Part shown: one piece after another, positions 1 to 9,683 of the stretch
Layout: each line of letters begins with the position of its first letter
Position numbering within the stretch: position 1 is the stretch's first letter
Source: Tritrichomonas musculus
Taxonomy: Eukaryota > Parabasalia > Tritrichomonadida > Tritrichomonadidae
NCBI GenBank assembly: GCA_039105265.1
Contig: JAPFFF010000053.1
Coordinates: 682,001-746,000, forward strand
Direction of reading: 5' to 3'
Length of the DNA: 64,000 nucleotides
Translations under genes and position numbers: made by a program
Notes under the pieces: generated by a model
Told to the model about the DNA's origin: nothing
The model's input: only the letters and a program-made list of their open reading frames with translations
Database searches by the model: none

Positions 1-123
1 TTGATGAACTACATCCGCAACACCTTCGTAATCCAGAGTTCCATTGATGAAGATATTGAAGAACTCAAGAATATTGTATGGAGAATTAAGCATACTCTCG
101 AAAATATCACGAAAATACCATGA
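1..123 (+). CDS. C-terminal end of a Polinton protein (partial)
   Basis: An open frame enters the window at base 1 and stops at TGA 121-123. About 39 residues are visible, ending in a charged, probably coiled-coil tail with repeated Glu, Lys, Ile and Leu. The tail resembles in style the C-terminus of the 117-aa protein at 7,212-7,565, so it may be a related Polinton protein. No function can be given from this fragment. Confidence 0.4.
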   Translation: MMNYIRNTFVIQSSIDEDIEELKNIVWRIKHTLENITKIP

Positions 124-882
124 TAATAAAGTGTATATCATGATGTATTAATGATATATAGATTCTTAATAATCACCGCTATCGAATGGTGAAGGAACGA
201 ATTAAATCCGTTGAGTATTCATCGAGATATGATGTTCGGAAAATCGATAGGAAAATCTCATATTTTTCAGTATCTCGAAAGGTGAATTCAATTGACCTCT
301 CTACGGTTAAGGTGAAATAATTGACCTTATAACCGCTAATAACGATATCTCAAATCTATCGTCAAAACCCCTCTAAGTGCCTCCTATCGGGAGATACTAT
401 ATACTCCGCTATCTACAGCATAAAAAAGTGACACCCTATTATAAATAAATATGTAATCGTTAACTAATAAATGTTAGCGCTAACGGGTACAGTCGTAGAG
501 TCATGAAGCATGTCTCCCAGCTTCGGCGGCAGGCATGAGTTCGATTCTCCTCAGTACCGATTTTTCGTGTTATTTTGTATCATATTTGTGATAGAGCCCT
601 AGCGAACTAAACACCTAGTGGTAAGCTATTGCTTGTGGTATAGATAGCACGGAGGCATTTACCGGTAAATGTTATCCTCTTGTAATGAAAGATTCGTTCT
701 TTCCCCAGCCATAGTGGATGCAGTGTTTCTCTTTATGGGGTGGTATCATCCCGGGTACGTATCATCTCATATCGAATGCATTACGCATCCACGTAGACGG
801 ATTGGTTTTTGCACTTTTATTTTTATTTCGCGGTGTTTCCTCTTGTGATCGATGAATTCTCTGTAAAAATAATAGATTCAAT
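124..882. other. Polinton non-coding stretch with structured segments
   Basis: No convincing frame is found. The stretch holds a tRNA-like sequence (486-559) and, from about 590 to 790, several short self-complementary pieces: a palindrome centred near 662, a GAAAG/CTTTC pair near 690-702 and a CCCCA/TGGGG pair near 703-742. These suggest a structured transcript or a regulatory region between convergent genes. Confidence 0.4.
486..559 (+). tRNA. tRNA-like element inside the Polinton (possible Pro-CGG)
   Basis: The first seven bases (GGTACAG) pair with 552-558 except at one position. 535-551 forms a T-arm with the classic TTCGATT loop, again with one mismatch, and a T5 run at 561-565 would stop RNA polymerase III. 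The span from acceptor to acceptor is 73 nt, as in a tRNA. A stem at 517-521/529-533 around a TTCGGCG loop would give anticodon CGG (Pro). The D-arm is poor and the variable loop nearly absent. A competing fold makes one long hairpin of 505-537 capped by TTCG. It may be a real but odd tRNA, a degenerate copy or a tRNA-like signal. Confidence 0.35.
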
Positions 883-3800
883 TTATTTCATGAAGATCGC
901 GAGTGTATGTTCGTTTATTTTTCCAGTTACTTTACCGACTATGGATTGTTGTATACGTAAAGTCATTGCATAGTCTTCATCTAGTATCTTCCCGTTATAG
1001 AGAATAACATCACCGATTTGATATAGATTTGCGTCATCACAATTAAATAATACATCTCCATGTGATGCGAAAGTGATGCATCCATTAGTTTCATCAACTT
1101 GAGTAATAACTCCAACGAATTCTTTATAGGATCCATCGATAACAACGCTACATATGCAATCGCTTCTATCTTTAACTGTTGATGATTCCCACTTATCATT
1201 CACTTGTTTATATACATGTCCGCTTGCGAATACAGGTTTACCGACTTTGAAATCAGTGATTTCTTCACCGGCTTCGATAGGTGCATAGTGAGTGATGGTG
1301 GTGTTGGGTTTCAGATTATATCGAGAGAATGTGTAATCGTTAAATAGTTTCATCAACCCACCAATCAATTCATCAAGGGAATCATCGTTATCAGCTTCAA
1401 TGAACTCGATGTACTTGAATAATTTATACGATCCAGTATCGACGAGAGGGTCATCGTGTGTGAACATCAGATCGTAATCCCGGTAGTCTAAGCTGGATAA
1501 GAAATTCATATAGATTGAGATGCAGTCTTTGTTGATTTGATTATCATGATAGAGTCCACCGGAGGCATCCGTGATCGCATGAGGAGTATTGACAACGCCA
1601 CCAATCCACATGATTGCTGATCCCTTATAGTTGATGAGATCATACACTACCACGATGTTGATGCTCTTCGGTGCGTTGTATCCATCGTCATCCAGCTTCA
1701 CGATCACATACTTCGCTTTCGATGGAACGTCTTGGAGACTGATATCGATGTATGTTGGATCGAATGTCAGATACGTCACATGTTTCTCAGCTAGTTCATA
1801 GTAATTTTTAGTGGTGATATCGTTTTGAATGAAGTTGGTGAATGCAGACATCAGTGTTGTTGTTAATGATTGACTGGTGATAGCACCTTCTTTCTTAACG
1901 TACCTGGTATCACATTCACTCGTTGTCGGATAGTTGCTGAGTTTGTATATCGAGAAGAGGTCCATCAACGAACCCATCATCGCTTCATCGGATTCAACGA
2001 ACTTAACGTACTTGAATTCCCTGTACGCACCAGTATCGATAACGAGATCATCGTGAGTGGGGAAGTTTCCACCATCAACCTCAATGTAAAACGAAGCGAC
2101 GATACCATCATCAGATCGGTTTGAAGTGACATCAGCTACTGCATATTTGAACTCCCCTGATCCCGTGAAAACAATCAATCTACCGGACTTCTTAACGTTA
2201 TTGTATACGACAATGAAGCTCATGTTGAAGTAATGATCGGATGGGCATTGATAGTATGCCACGACATACTTCACTTTCGAGAGATCAACCTCTTTGAAAC
2301 TCAGCTCGAAATCCCCGTTAATGAAGGTTAGGTTGGATATGTACTTCTTCGCTTCATCAGCGTAGTTCACCGTAGTTCCATCGTTTTTGATGTACTCAGA
2401 GAAGGTGTTCACTATAGATCTCTTGGTGATTGATGTGTCATCGATGACGTCATCAACACATTTATGTACGAACGCTGATGTTGCTAGTGAAGTATCGTTG
2501 TTTACAGTTTCGGTACTCAACGCGAGATCGTTGACATATCTGTTTGAATCGTTAGTGAACCTGAGTTGCTCAGCATAGAACATACATCGAACGAAATCAC
2601 CGTTCTTCGGTCTTATCACGTTACCACCCGATCGATACCAGAACTGTGCGTTATTGATGCGATTAACGGTGTTCAACGCTGATAGAATATCATCATCAGT
2701 AAATACAGTAGTAGTTGTGTCTGTACTCGGAATGATATTATCTTGATGAACGTACTTAGTATCACATTCACTCATGGTGTATCTGTTGTTGAGGGATGTC
2801 GTCAATGAATTGATATCGCTAGTATGCTTCGTTGATGTAACGAACTTGTTATCGACTTCACTCTTTGTATACCTGCTGTTGAGTGAGTTGTTGATAGTGG
2901 ATACCTTGTTATCGATCTCGCTCTTGATGTATCTGTCACTGAGTTCGTCATTGATATCGCTAACGGTTGTGGTGAATGATGATGTCGTTACGTAATTATT
3001 GAATTTATTATTCGTTAATGCGAGTTTATCATCAACTTCTTTCTTTGTATATCGATTTGTAAGTGATGTATTGATATCGCTAACGGTTGTGGTGAATGAT
3101 GATGTCGTTACGTAATTATTGAATTTATTATTCGTTAATGTGAGTTTATCATCAACTTCTTTCTTTGTATATCGATCTGTAAGTGATGTATTGATATCGC
3201 TTATCGATGAATCGAATGATGTCTTCAACACATAATCATCGAATTTATTATTTATCGGAATGAGTTTATCATCAACTTCTTTCTTCGTATATCTATCACT
3301 GAGATCTGTAGTTATCGATCCAACATCACCAATGAGCTTATCATTAATAGGTTTGAGTTTATCATCAACTTCGGATTTAGTATATCGATTATCAACAGCA
3401 GTATTCAATGAGTTGATTTCATTAGAGAGTTTTTCATTAACATCATCGAGATCGACTTTACATGCCATAGTATTACTTATTGATGATACATCATTAGTGA
3501 GTTCATCGACATCAGTTTTCAGTTGAGTGATATCAGTTGTATTCTTATTGATTGCAGGTTCGAGTTCATCATCGATACAAGCATTGATATTCGTTATCAT
3601 CTCAGTAGCTAGTGCCATACCATCATCGAGAACCTTAATTTTTCTATCATGATCGAGAGTAATCAGATGTAGTGTTTCATCATTAGTTTCGAAATGATTG
3701 AGTGATTCGTTAACGTGTGATATCAATGTATCGAATACAGCATCGACATCTTCAGGAGTGAGTTCAGGGAGTTCTTCATCAGGTTGAGGTTCTTCAGTTA

Positions 3801-4317
3801 CTTCACCTTCATCCAATAAAACCGCGGTATCAGTGAGAGCAATTGTAGAGAGTGTATTCAATGCATTAACAACTTGTGTTGATGTATCATTATCGTTATT
3901 ATTATTATTGTTAATTATATCAGGATTCTCTGTTAGGTGCTCATCAATAGTGTTTGATAATTTAGTGATGTTATCATTCACAGTTCGAAACATATCTTCA
4001 TATCGATCATCAAGTGATCCAAGAGCATCAGCAACGCATTCAACAGCGTACTCATTCTTAACATCATTCTCTTGAAGTATTTTTATCGATACAATTTCAC
4101 CATCAACAACAGCATTCAAATCATTTTCGAATACAGGAGTAGATTTAAAAGTTACACTAGCTCCATCGAAGTTCTCAAAACGAGTGGGTCCATCGAAAGT
4201 TGCATCGTGATACACATGTAATGTATTCAGTAATCCATTGATATCGCCGGTACCTCCACCACCTCCACCTACAAGAGCTTTATCTATAGCATTCTGTTTC
4301 GTTAATATTCCAGTCAT
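883..4317 (-). CDS. Fibre-like coiled-coil repeat protein (Polinton)
   Basis: The 1144-aa product starts with a Gly-rich patch near residues 17-24. A long, mostly helical region follows. Residues about 305-530 hold at least seven copies of a short motif of the type RYTKSEVDDK separated by about 25-35 residues; motifs of this kind recur in phage and viral fibre shafts. The C-terminal half contains two related domains of about 175 residues (about 635-800 and 820-1000) that share a VDTG-Y-FKY segment and an acidic loop, then a final domain of about 120 residues that looks beta-rich. The layout (N-terminal anchor, trimeric coiled-coil shaft, duplicated head) suggests a host-attachment or spike protein on the virion; this is inferred from architecture only. 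The upstream sequence has the T-run/AT motif seen before other Polinton genes. Confidence 0.6.
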   Translation of the reverse strand: MTGILTKQNAIDKALVGGGGGGTGDINGLLNTLHVYHDATFDGPTRFENFDGASVTFKSTPVFENDLNAVVDGEIVSIKILQENDVKNEYAVECVADALGSLDDRYEDMFRTVNDNITKLSNTIDEHLTENPDIINNNNNNDNDTSTQVVNALNTLSTIALTDTAVLLDEGEVTEEPQPDEELPELTPEDVDAVFDTLISHVNESLNHFETNDETLHLITLDHDRKIKVLDDGMALATEMITNINACIDDELEPAINKNTTDITQLKTDVDELTNDVSSISNTMACKVDLDDVNEKLSNEINSLNTAVDNRYTKSEVDDKLKPINDKLIGDVGSITTDLSDRYTKKEVDDKLIPINNKFDDYVLKTSFDSSISDINTSLTDRYTKKEVDDKLTLTNNKFNNYVTTSSFTTTVSDINTSLTNRYTKKEVDDKLALTNNKFNNYVTTSSFTTTVSDINDELSDRYIKSEIDNKVSTINNSLNSRYTKSEVDNKFVTSTKHTSDINSLTTSLNNRYTMSECDTKYVHQDNIIPSTDTTTTVFTDDDILSALNTVNRINNAQFWYRSGGNVIRPKNGDFVRCMFYAEQLRFTNDSNRYVNDLALSTETVNNDTSLATSAFVHKCVDDVIDDTSITKRSIVNTFSEYIKNDGTTVNYADEAKKYISNLTFINGDFELSFKEVDLSKVKYVVAYYQCPSDHYFNMSFIVVYNNVKKSGRLIVFTGSGEFKYAVADVTSNRSDDGIVASFYIEVDGGNFPTHDDLVIDTGAYREFKYVKFVESDEAMMGSLMDLFSIYKLSNYPTTSECDTRYVKKEGAITSQSLTTTLMSAFTNFIQNDITTKNYYELAEKHVTYLTFDPTYIDISLQDVPSKAKYVIVKLDDDGYNAPKSINIVVVYDLINYKGSAIMWIGGVVNTPHAITDASGGLYHDNQINKDCISIYMNFLSSLDYRDYDLMFTHDDPLVDTGSYKLFKYIEFIEADNDDSLDELIGGLMKLFNDYTFSRYNLKPNTTITHYAPIEAGEEITDFKVGKPVFASGHVYKQVNDKWESSTVKDRSDCICSVVIDGSYKEFVGVITQVDETNGCITFASHGDVLFNCDDANLYQIGDVILYNGKILDEDYAMTLRIQQSIVGKVTGKINEHTLAIFMK

Positions 4318-4422
4318 GTATATTTCATCGATGTTAAAAATAGTAGATATGTATTCATGCTAGTGTAGTTCGCTTCATCCACGTAGTGGACTTTGCTTCG
4401 CAAATGAATCACTGATGAAAAT

Positions 4423-4926
4423 TCAATATTCAAGTTTCAAGAAAAGCGTGAAATTATCAGGTTTAATCTCTTTACCCTCAGCATCAGTGAACCACACTTT
4501 AAAAGTATTTTTACGTGATATGATTTCGTACTTGCGATTATCATCAGGAGGTGTTAAGTTCGCATACCACACTAAGGAATCACAGTATTCATCACGTGGA
4601 ACGAATGAGCAATGGACTTCAGTTTCACCATCGAGATAGTGTTGACAAGTAGCTCTACAGTATTGAAATGATATGTATCGATCGTTCGATGAGTTAACGA
4701 ACTCTGGAGGTAATGTATTCTCATAATCGCGAGTGATGAAGTATGTTTTCATCGTTGGTTCTGTGGATTGATTGTAGTATACTTGACGTTCATAATCATC
4801 AATGACTCCATCACCGTTGATATCCATCGCTTCATCAAATGTATCACCTCGATAAGGATTGATGTTGAAACCAGTGATTCTCTTGATTGGGATTGAATGA
4901 AATTCTCGTTGCGAGTATGTCGACAT
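4423..4926 (-). CDS. Minor capsid-type protein candidate (Polinton)
   Basis: The frame extends to 4,962, but the ATG at 4,926 (protein starting MSTYSQREFH) fits better: an AT-rich T-run motif lies just upstream and the extra N-terminus looks like translated promoter. The product is about 167 aa. It contains an Asp-rich loop of the EF-hand/dockerin type (DINGDGVIDD, about residues 38-47), and the rest looks beta-rich. It lies immediately downstream of the 575-aa probable major capsid gene in the same orientation. In Polintons and relatives a penton-like minor capsid gene often adjoins the major one, so that role is plausible, but this protein is short for it. A Ca-binding structural accessory is an alternative. 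Confidence 0.5.
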   Translation of the reverse strand: MSTYSQREFHSIPIKRITGFNINPYRGDTFDEAMDINGDGVIDDYERQVYYNQSTEPTMKTYFITRDYENTLPPEFVNSSNDRYISFQYCRATCQHYLDGETEVHCSFVPRDEYCDSLVWYANLTPPDDNRKYEIISRKNTFKVWFTDAEGKEIKPDNFTLFLKLEY

Positions 4927-4991
4927 GTGTTTCATTCTCGTTAAAATCGAAAAATATATCATTTAATGTATGTGTCGATGATGAGATTCAT

Positions 4992-6719
4992 TTACTCATA
5001 ACCTGTTGGAATGCCACGTGGGTGATACTTAACACCTCCATCGATACTCCAACTCCACCATGTATCACTACAGATCCACATCTCAGGTGCTGGTGGATGA
5101 ACATCTTTAACGACAGTTCCATCATCGAGGGTATCTGGATAGAAATATGTATCGTTTTCACCTCCATGAATAGGTAATCCCTTGAATGTAACGGTGACTG
5201 AGTGACATCCAGTATCGATACCATCGAAAACATATCCACTATTTCCACGTTCGAGTTGGAAGTTGATACCGAATGATGTGTTATCAGCAGCTGATGATGA
5301 TTTATATCGCTTACCTGTGGATTCATCATTGAGTGAGAGAGAGAAAGATCTAACGAGTTCATCAGTAGCTTCAATGCATCCATCGAGTTCGTTAGCGATG
5401 AGTTGATGTTGAACGAATCTTCCATCATATGTTGTTTCGAATTCGGTATCAGGGTACTGTTTCTTGTTGACAGTGAGTTGACAGTTGCGATACATAATGT
5501 TTTGGAAGCATGTGATATCACCTGGATGACGAGGGAACATGAGAGTGATATTAGTAGCGTTACGGAGAGGTATTGATTTAGAGACATCAAGTCCGCTATT
5601 ACCCTTAGCTGAGCCCTCGAAAATCTCACGTGTGAGTTCTTGTGATGGGATGATGATTGGATTCTTTAATATTTCATATAATCCCTTCATAACTTCAGGT
5701 TTAACTCCGAATCCAGCACAGTTAGTTCTAGCGACAGTGATAGTACCTGTATTTGCAAGTTGAAGAGTATTGAATTTAACGGTCCAGATGTTAACTCCAC
5801 CAGTATGTGATAATGAATTGAATTCAATGTTTGGATCATCGACTTTACTTGCATCTTCATTCTCACTAGCAACAATTTTATGAACTATCTTCGCAGGCAT
5901 ATCGATTTGTGTGAAGTGAGCTGTGATTGGGAGATACCATGGAGTGTTATATTCACCTTCAGCATCGTAATCCATGAATTTCAATACATCAGCAACTGCT
6001 GTAGGATTTACTTGACACCAAACGAGTGCTTCTAATGATGTGCGAATTTCTTCTTCAAATTCACCGAGGATTCGATTGGGATAGAGTCTCCATGCTTGTA
6101 ATGCGAGTTGATCTGTGAATGGGATGATGAGATCGAGTTTAACATCAACAGCTTTACCCCCTTCGAATTTCGATAACGGAATGTAAACACCACACTTGCA
6201 TGGCATGTAATTCATAACGTTTTCCCATATGGAATGAGCATGAGGATTAGCTGCTTTAGCATCACGTGCTTTGATAGAGTTGTAAGCGAATGATTCGCGA
6301 ATGAGTTCATCTTGACGATATGTATCAATGAGTTTACCGTTAACCCAGAACCTGCAGTCTTCAATGAATTCGACAGCATCTTTAAATCCGATGAATATAC
6401 GATTCAATCCCTTTTTATCGATAGTTGATATATCACCTTCTTTAATATCGTTTTGAAGCTTTACCTTGAATTCAACTGTTGCATTGATGAACCCCTTTTC
6501 GATTTGACTGATTGTGTGTCCGCTGTGTGTGAGCTTCAAACGTGTTTTAGTACCGACGGGCATGGGTACATCTTTATTCTGAAACTCTTCAGTGACGAAT
6601 GAGAATGTATTATCCCCACCATTTTTCTGTACGAGGTTTCTGAGTGTATCGTTAAAGAATTCGAGAATATCACCTTCATCATTTCCGCTGTTTTTGAATT
6701 GAGCGTTCTGATATGTCAT
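4992..6719 (-). CDS. Probable major capsid protein (Polinton)
   Basis: The product is 575 aa, the usual size for a double-jelly-roll major capsid protein. It is rich in beta-prone segments, aromatic residues and Gly/Pro turns, has no signal peptide or membrane helix, and contains pieces resembling capsid N-terminal domains (VPMPVGTKTRLKLTHSG near residue 50 and VKLDLIIPFTDQL near 197). The start ATG is preceded by the T-run and a CCCAAATG context shared with other genes of this element. The gene is divergent from the small basic protein gene at 6,799, with about 80 bp between them that must hold both promoters. The assignment rests on size, composition and context, not on a proven match. Confidence 0.6.
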   Translation of the reverse strand: MTYQNAQFKNSGNDEGDILEFFNDTLRNLVQKNGGDNTFSFVTEEFQNKDVPMPVGTKTRLKLTHSGHTISQIEKGFINATVEFKVKLQNDIKEGDISTIDKKGLNRIFIGFKDAVEFIEDCRFWVNGKLIDTYRQDELIRESFAYNSIKARDAKAANPHAHSIWENVMNYMPCKCGVYIPLSKFEGGKAVDVKLDLIIPFTDQLALQAWRLYPNRILGEFEEEIRTSLEALVWCQVNPTAVADVLKFMDYDAEGEYNTPWYLPITAHFTQIDMPAKIVHKIVASENEDASKVDDPNIEFNSLSHTGGVNIWTVKFNTLQLANTGTITVARTNCAGFGVKPEVMKGLYEILKNPIIIPSQELTREIFEGSAKGNSGLDVSKSIPLRNATNITLMFPRHPGDITCFQNIMYRNCQLTVNKKQYPDTEFETTYDGRFVQHQLIANELDGCIEATDELVRSFSLSLNDESTGKRYKSSSAADNTSFGINFQLERGNSGYVFDGIDTGCHSVTVTFKGLPIHGGENDTYFYPDTLDDGTVVKDVHPPAPEMWICSDTWWSWSIDGGVKYHPRGIPTGYE

Positions 6720-6798
6720 TTGGGTTCACATAAAAAAATCGGAAGTACTGTTGATGAACTAGCATTGAATAAATCACTTTTTATTCCCAACTCAAAAT

Positions 6799-7119
6799 AT
6801 GGCGTTCGGAAGTTGGTTGAAGAATCTCGGTAAGAAGATAGTTAATGGATTCAAGAAAGTAATACCCATCGCAAAAAAAGTAGGGAAAGTCGTTAAGAAT
6901 ACCGTAGCTCCAATACTCGGAACTATAGGTAATGCTATCGGTGGTAAAGCTGGGAAAGCACTTGATATCGCAAGTAGCATCACCGGTACTGCAGCAGATA
7001 AAGCTCTCTCCATCACTGATAAAGTCGATAACTACATTAAAACGAATGGGCGTTCAGCGATGGATGATTGGATAGCTCATGAGAGAAACATCTCAAAACA
7101 CCTCGTAATCCCTAAATAA
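6799..7119 (+). CDS. Small basic amphipathic virion protein (Polinton)
   Basis: The 106-aa product has a Lys-rich amphipathic N-terminus (residues 5-37), a Gly/Ala/Ile hydrophobic middle (38-65) and a polar tail. Such proteins resemble membrane-active or DNA-condensing minor virion proteins of adenovirus and Polinton type (pVI or pX-like), which is the likely role. An initiator-like TCACTTTTTATT lies 23 bp upstream of the ATG, at the same distance as in the next gene. It shares its upstream region with the capsid gene, which fits co-expression late in the cycle. Confidence 0.55.
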   Translation: MAFGSWLKNLGKKIVNGFKKVIPIAKKVGKVVKNTVAPILGTIGNAIGGKAGKALDIASSITGTAADKALSITDKVDNYIKTNGRSAMDDWIAHERNISKHLVIPK

Positions 7120-7211
7120 ACGTGTTTGATAACGATTGATAACGATTGAATATTTATGAAATCATTCAGAAATTATCATTAATAATTCACTATTTTTATT
7201 AACACTCAAAC

Positions 7212-7565
7212 ATGGATGTTAAGATTATAGAGCCCATCACGCACTACATTAAAGAATTCGATACGCCTAACGACTTCGATTCATGGTATAAGTCCCATCA
7301 AGAAGAGCTCGATAAACTCACCACTCACAAACTCAACAAGATGTATCACATCAATGGATATCGCATCACACGCATCAAAGGTGTATTATCACTCAAGAAA
7401 GCATCTCGAAAATCAGCTCCTAAAGATGATATCATCACTGATAATTCAGAGAACGAGCAGCGTTTCATAGCTATCGAAAATGAGATATCAGATATGTCTG
7501 AAGATATCAAGAATATTAAGATTGCTTTAAAATCTATAGAGAACTACTTCTCAAACCTCGAATGA
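7212..7565 (+). CDS. Small Polinton protein with C-terminal coiled coil
   Basis: The 117-aa product has an N-terminal domain of about 60 residues with the segment LTTHKLNKMYHINGYRITRI. To my recollection this segment is typical of a short conserved trichomonad Maverick protein of unknown function. A basic linker and a C-terminal heptad-like coiled coil (about 83-117) follow. TCACTATTTTTATT sits 23 bp before the ATG. The gene ends two bases from the stop codon of the oppositely oriented ATPase gene, so the two are convergent. A DNA-binding or assembly role is possible but not shown. Confidence 0.6.
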   Translation: MDVKIIEPITHYIKEFDTPNDFDSWYKSHQEELDKLTTHKLNKMYHINGYRITRIKGVLSLKKASRKSAPKDDIITDNSENEQRFIAIENEISDMSEDIKNIKIALKSIENYFSNLE

Positions 7566-7566
7566 G

Positions 7567-8427
7567 TTATAATTGAATGAATGTTTCGCCACCGTCAATC
7601 ACTTGAATTACGAGATATGGATGAGAGTCGGGATACTCATTCTTTAACGACATGATATTCTCATATTTTTCATAGAAATCATCGAAACAGAGGTTAGAAG
7701 CTGATTGACTATAGATATATCGCAATTGTTGTTTATTGAAGCATGGGAATATGAATAACGTAGTGATTTCGTTTTTGATATGAGGTTTGAGTCCCTTCCA
7801 TCCCTGAATCAAGAGAAAGAATGTCATATTCGTATGTCGACAACGACGTAACAATTGCGAGAAATACGATGTTTCATTCGTGAAGAGTTTGCTGTTACTG
7901 ATATCATCAAATAACACAAGTGTATGAAGATACTTTTTATCGAAATCATCAATGTGTAATGTATTGAATAACCCCTCAATATCGCTCTTCGTGATGTTTA
8001 ATTGTGGATCGTTGAGCATGTTTTCGAGATGATTATTCTTAATGGAGTAATACTCATTCTTCGATTTAATGATTTTCTCGATAGTTTTCTCAGCATCGGA
8101 TTCACTCACGGTTATTATCGGTAATCGAGATTCTATTAAAGATTTCAATGCTAAGAAAGATCTATCACTTTCATTCCCATCTTTAGTAACATAAACGAGT
8201 AGATGATGAGTATTCATTAACGATATTTTTATCACCTCTTCCAGAGCTATCACAGTCTTCCCCTGCCCTTGTTTACCAACTATTACATTAACAGAATTAT
8301 ATCTCACGTTAATCTCAGGATGTATCTTATCGATGAATGCTCCACTCATATCTTTCTTCTTACTCGTTAATACCTCATTCACTTTATTTTTAACGATATC
8401 GTTTAACGATATATTCTCAGGTATCAT
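7567..8427 (-). CDS. Genome-packaging ATPase, FtsK/HerA type (Polinton)
   Basis: The product is 286 aa, a normal length for Polinton and virophage packaging ATPases. A Walker A motif (GKQGQGKT) lies at residues 52-59 after a beta-strand (VNVIV), and a Walker B motif (LVLFDDIS) near residues 170-177 with the acidic pair expected of this class. A later Arg-rich segment (LLRRCRHTNMTFF) may supply the sensor or arginine finger. Such ATPases pump DNA into preformed capsids, so its presence with a capsid gene marks the element as virus-like. A T-run (ATATTTTTACA) precedes the ATG. Confidence 0.8.
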   Translation of the reverse strand: MIPENISLNDIVKNKVNEVLTSKKKDMSGAFIDKIHPEINVRYNSVNVIVGKQGQGKTVIALEEVIKISLMNTHHLLVYVTKDGNESDRSFLALKSLIESRLPIITVSESDAEKTIEKIIKSKNEYYSIKNNHLENMLNDPQLNITKSDIEGLFNTLHIDDFDKKYLHTLVLFDDISNSKLFTNETSYFSQLLRRCRHTNMTFFLLIQGWKGLKPHIKNEITTLFIFPCFNKQQLRYIYSQSASNLCFDDFYEKYENIMSLKNEYPDSHPYLVIQVIDGGETFIQL

Positions 8428-8477
8428 GTTTATGAGATGTAAAAATATATATCACAACAGCATCATTCGTATCCCAC

Positions 8478-9683
8478 TTACTCTTCAGGATAAGTAATTC
8501 CAGATGTTGAATAAGTAAATCCAGGCATTGGAGTATCGGGATCTATTGGGGCATCTTCATCAGCGGCAGCAGCTAATCGAGCATCAATATATGTATCTGA
8601 TGGTGGTGGAATAGGACGAGCACCGAATTGAGATGGCGAAGCATTACCTTCGAGATACATACTAGCATCGTTAGGTACAGCCCTTACACCACCTACTGCT
8701 GTGTTTATTTCGCTAACGATGAAATTAACGACTCCATCATAAGCATGAGTATTCGTGTTATCTTTAAATGCTGATATCATTGAGCGTACCATATTCATAG
8801 TAGATGCTTTACCGTTTTCACTACGTTTCAGCTTATCGAATTCTTTCTTAGTGAGTGTGTTATGTGGATCTAATGCTGATTTAAGTGATTGATTCCATAT
8901 CTTTGATGAGAGTTTACCGATGAATTTCAACTTCTCAGGACCCGTCAATGCACGTCCGATACCGCTTTCAACGATTGCAGCAGCATCATCAAAAGCGGGT
9001 TGGAAGAGGTATTTCTTGAAGATCGCGTATGCCGATAAATTCTTAGGTGCAGTCGATGTGTATCGCTTACTATTAACTGCATCTTTATAGAATGGGAAGT
9101 TCTGATCGTAGTAACTAGTATCGAGGCGAACTCTACCGACATTCTCAACTAAGTCTTGTGATGTAGCATCATCGTAACCGAAGTATTGAGGATTGAATTG
9201 ATCGCGAAGGAAATCTCTCTTACTATATACTTTAACTTCATTTCCGTGAGCATCAACATGTGATTTACCTCGCTGATTTCTTACTTGTGCACGTGCTGCC
9301 CTTGTTGGAAGTGCTGTGTTATATACTAAATCGTCAGCCCATTCACTCTTCTTTGTAGTCCATCCGTTAACGATTAATGGATTTCCACGTTTATCATAAA
9401 CGATGACATCAGGGATGTCATCACCATTAACATCAGTGAGATTCGCTAATACTGCGGGACCGTTGGGATCACGCTTATTCAAGTACCATGGTGAGTTAGG
9501 TGATGATTGATTGTGTTTCTGTATCATAGCTTCAGCGTTTTGTGGAGCGATAGCACTCTTAACACGTTTAACATCACGTTTTATATCGAGAACTATATTC
9601 ATCAATGAATCCATACCAGGTTTCTTCTCAGCAGTTACTTGCTTAGGAGTATATCGCAATTGAGGGTAATTTTGTTCTGTCAT
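8478..9683 (-). CDS. Polinton structural protein candidate with Asp-rich loop
   Basis: The frame reaches 9,725, but the ATG at 9,683 (protein MTEQNYPQLR) is chosen because the T7-ATTCAG-ACTCAAATG context before it matches the capsid gene. The product is about 401 aa. An N-terminal helical, basic part is followed near residue 95 by DVNGDDIPDVIVYDKRGNP, an FG-GAP/dockerin-like Ca-binding loop also seen in style in the 4,423 gene, then a helical middle and a Pro-rich C-terminus. It lies next to the packaging ATPase gene in the same orientation. A virion or assembly protein is likely; no enzyme motif is visible. Confidence 0.5.
   Translation of the reverse strand: MTEQNYPQLRYTPKQVTAEKKPGMDSLMNIVLDIKRDVKRVKSAIAPQNAEAMIQKHNQSSPNSPWYLNKRDPNGPAVLANLTDVNGDDIPDVIVYDKRGNPLIVNGWTTKKSEWADDLVYNTALPTRAARAQVRNQRGKSHVDAHGNEVKVYSKRDFLRDQFNPQYFGYDDATSQDLVENVGRVRLDTSYYDQNFPFYKDAVNSKRYTSTAPKNLSAYAIFKKYLFQPAFDDAAAIVESGIGRALTGPEKLKFIGKLSSKIWNQSLKSALDPHNTLTKKEFDKLKRSENGKASTMNMVRSMISAFKDNTNTHAYDGVVNFIVSEINTAVGGVRAVPNDASMYLEGNASPSQFGARPIPPPSDTYIDARLAAAADEDAPIDPDTPMPGFTYSTSGITYPEE

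Noticed and set aside
7567-9683. Reading the convergent and same-strand Polinton genes as a bacterial-type operon
   Set aside because: The genes have separate upstream T-run motifs and eukaryotic context; no ribosome binding sites are seen.
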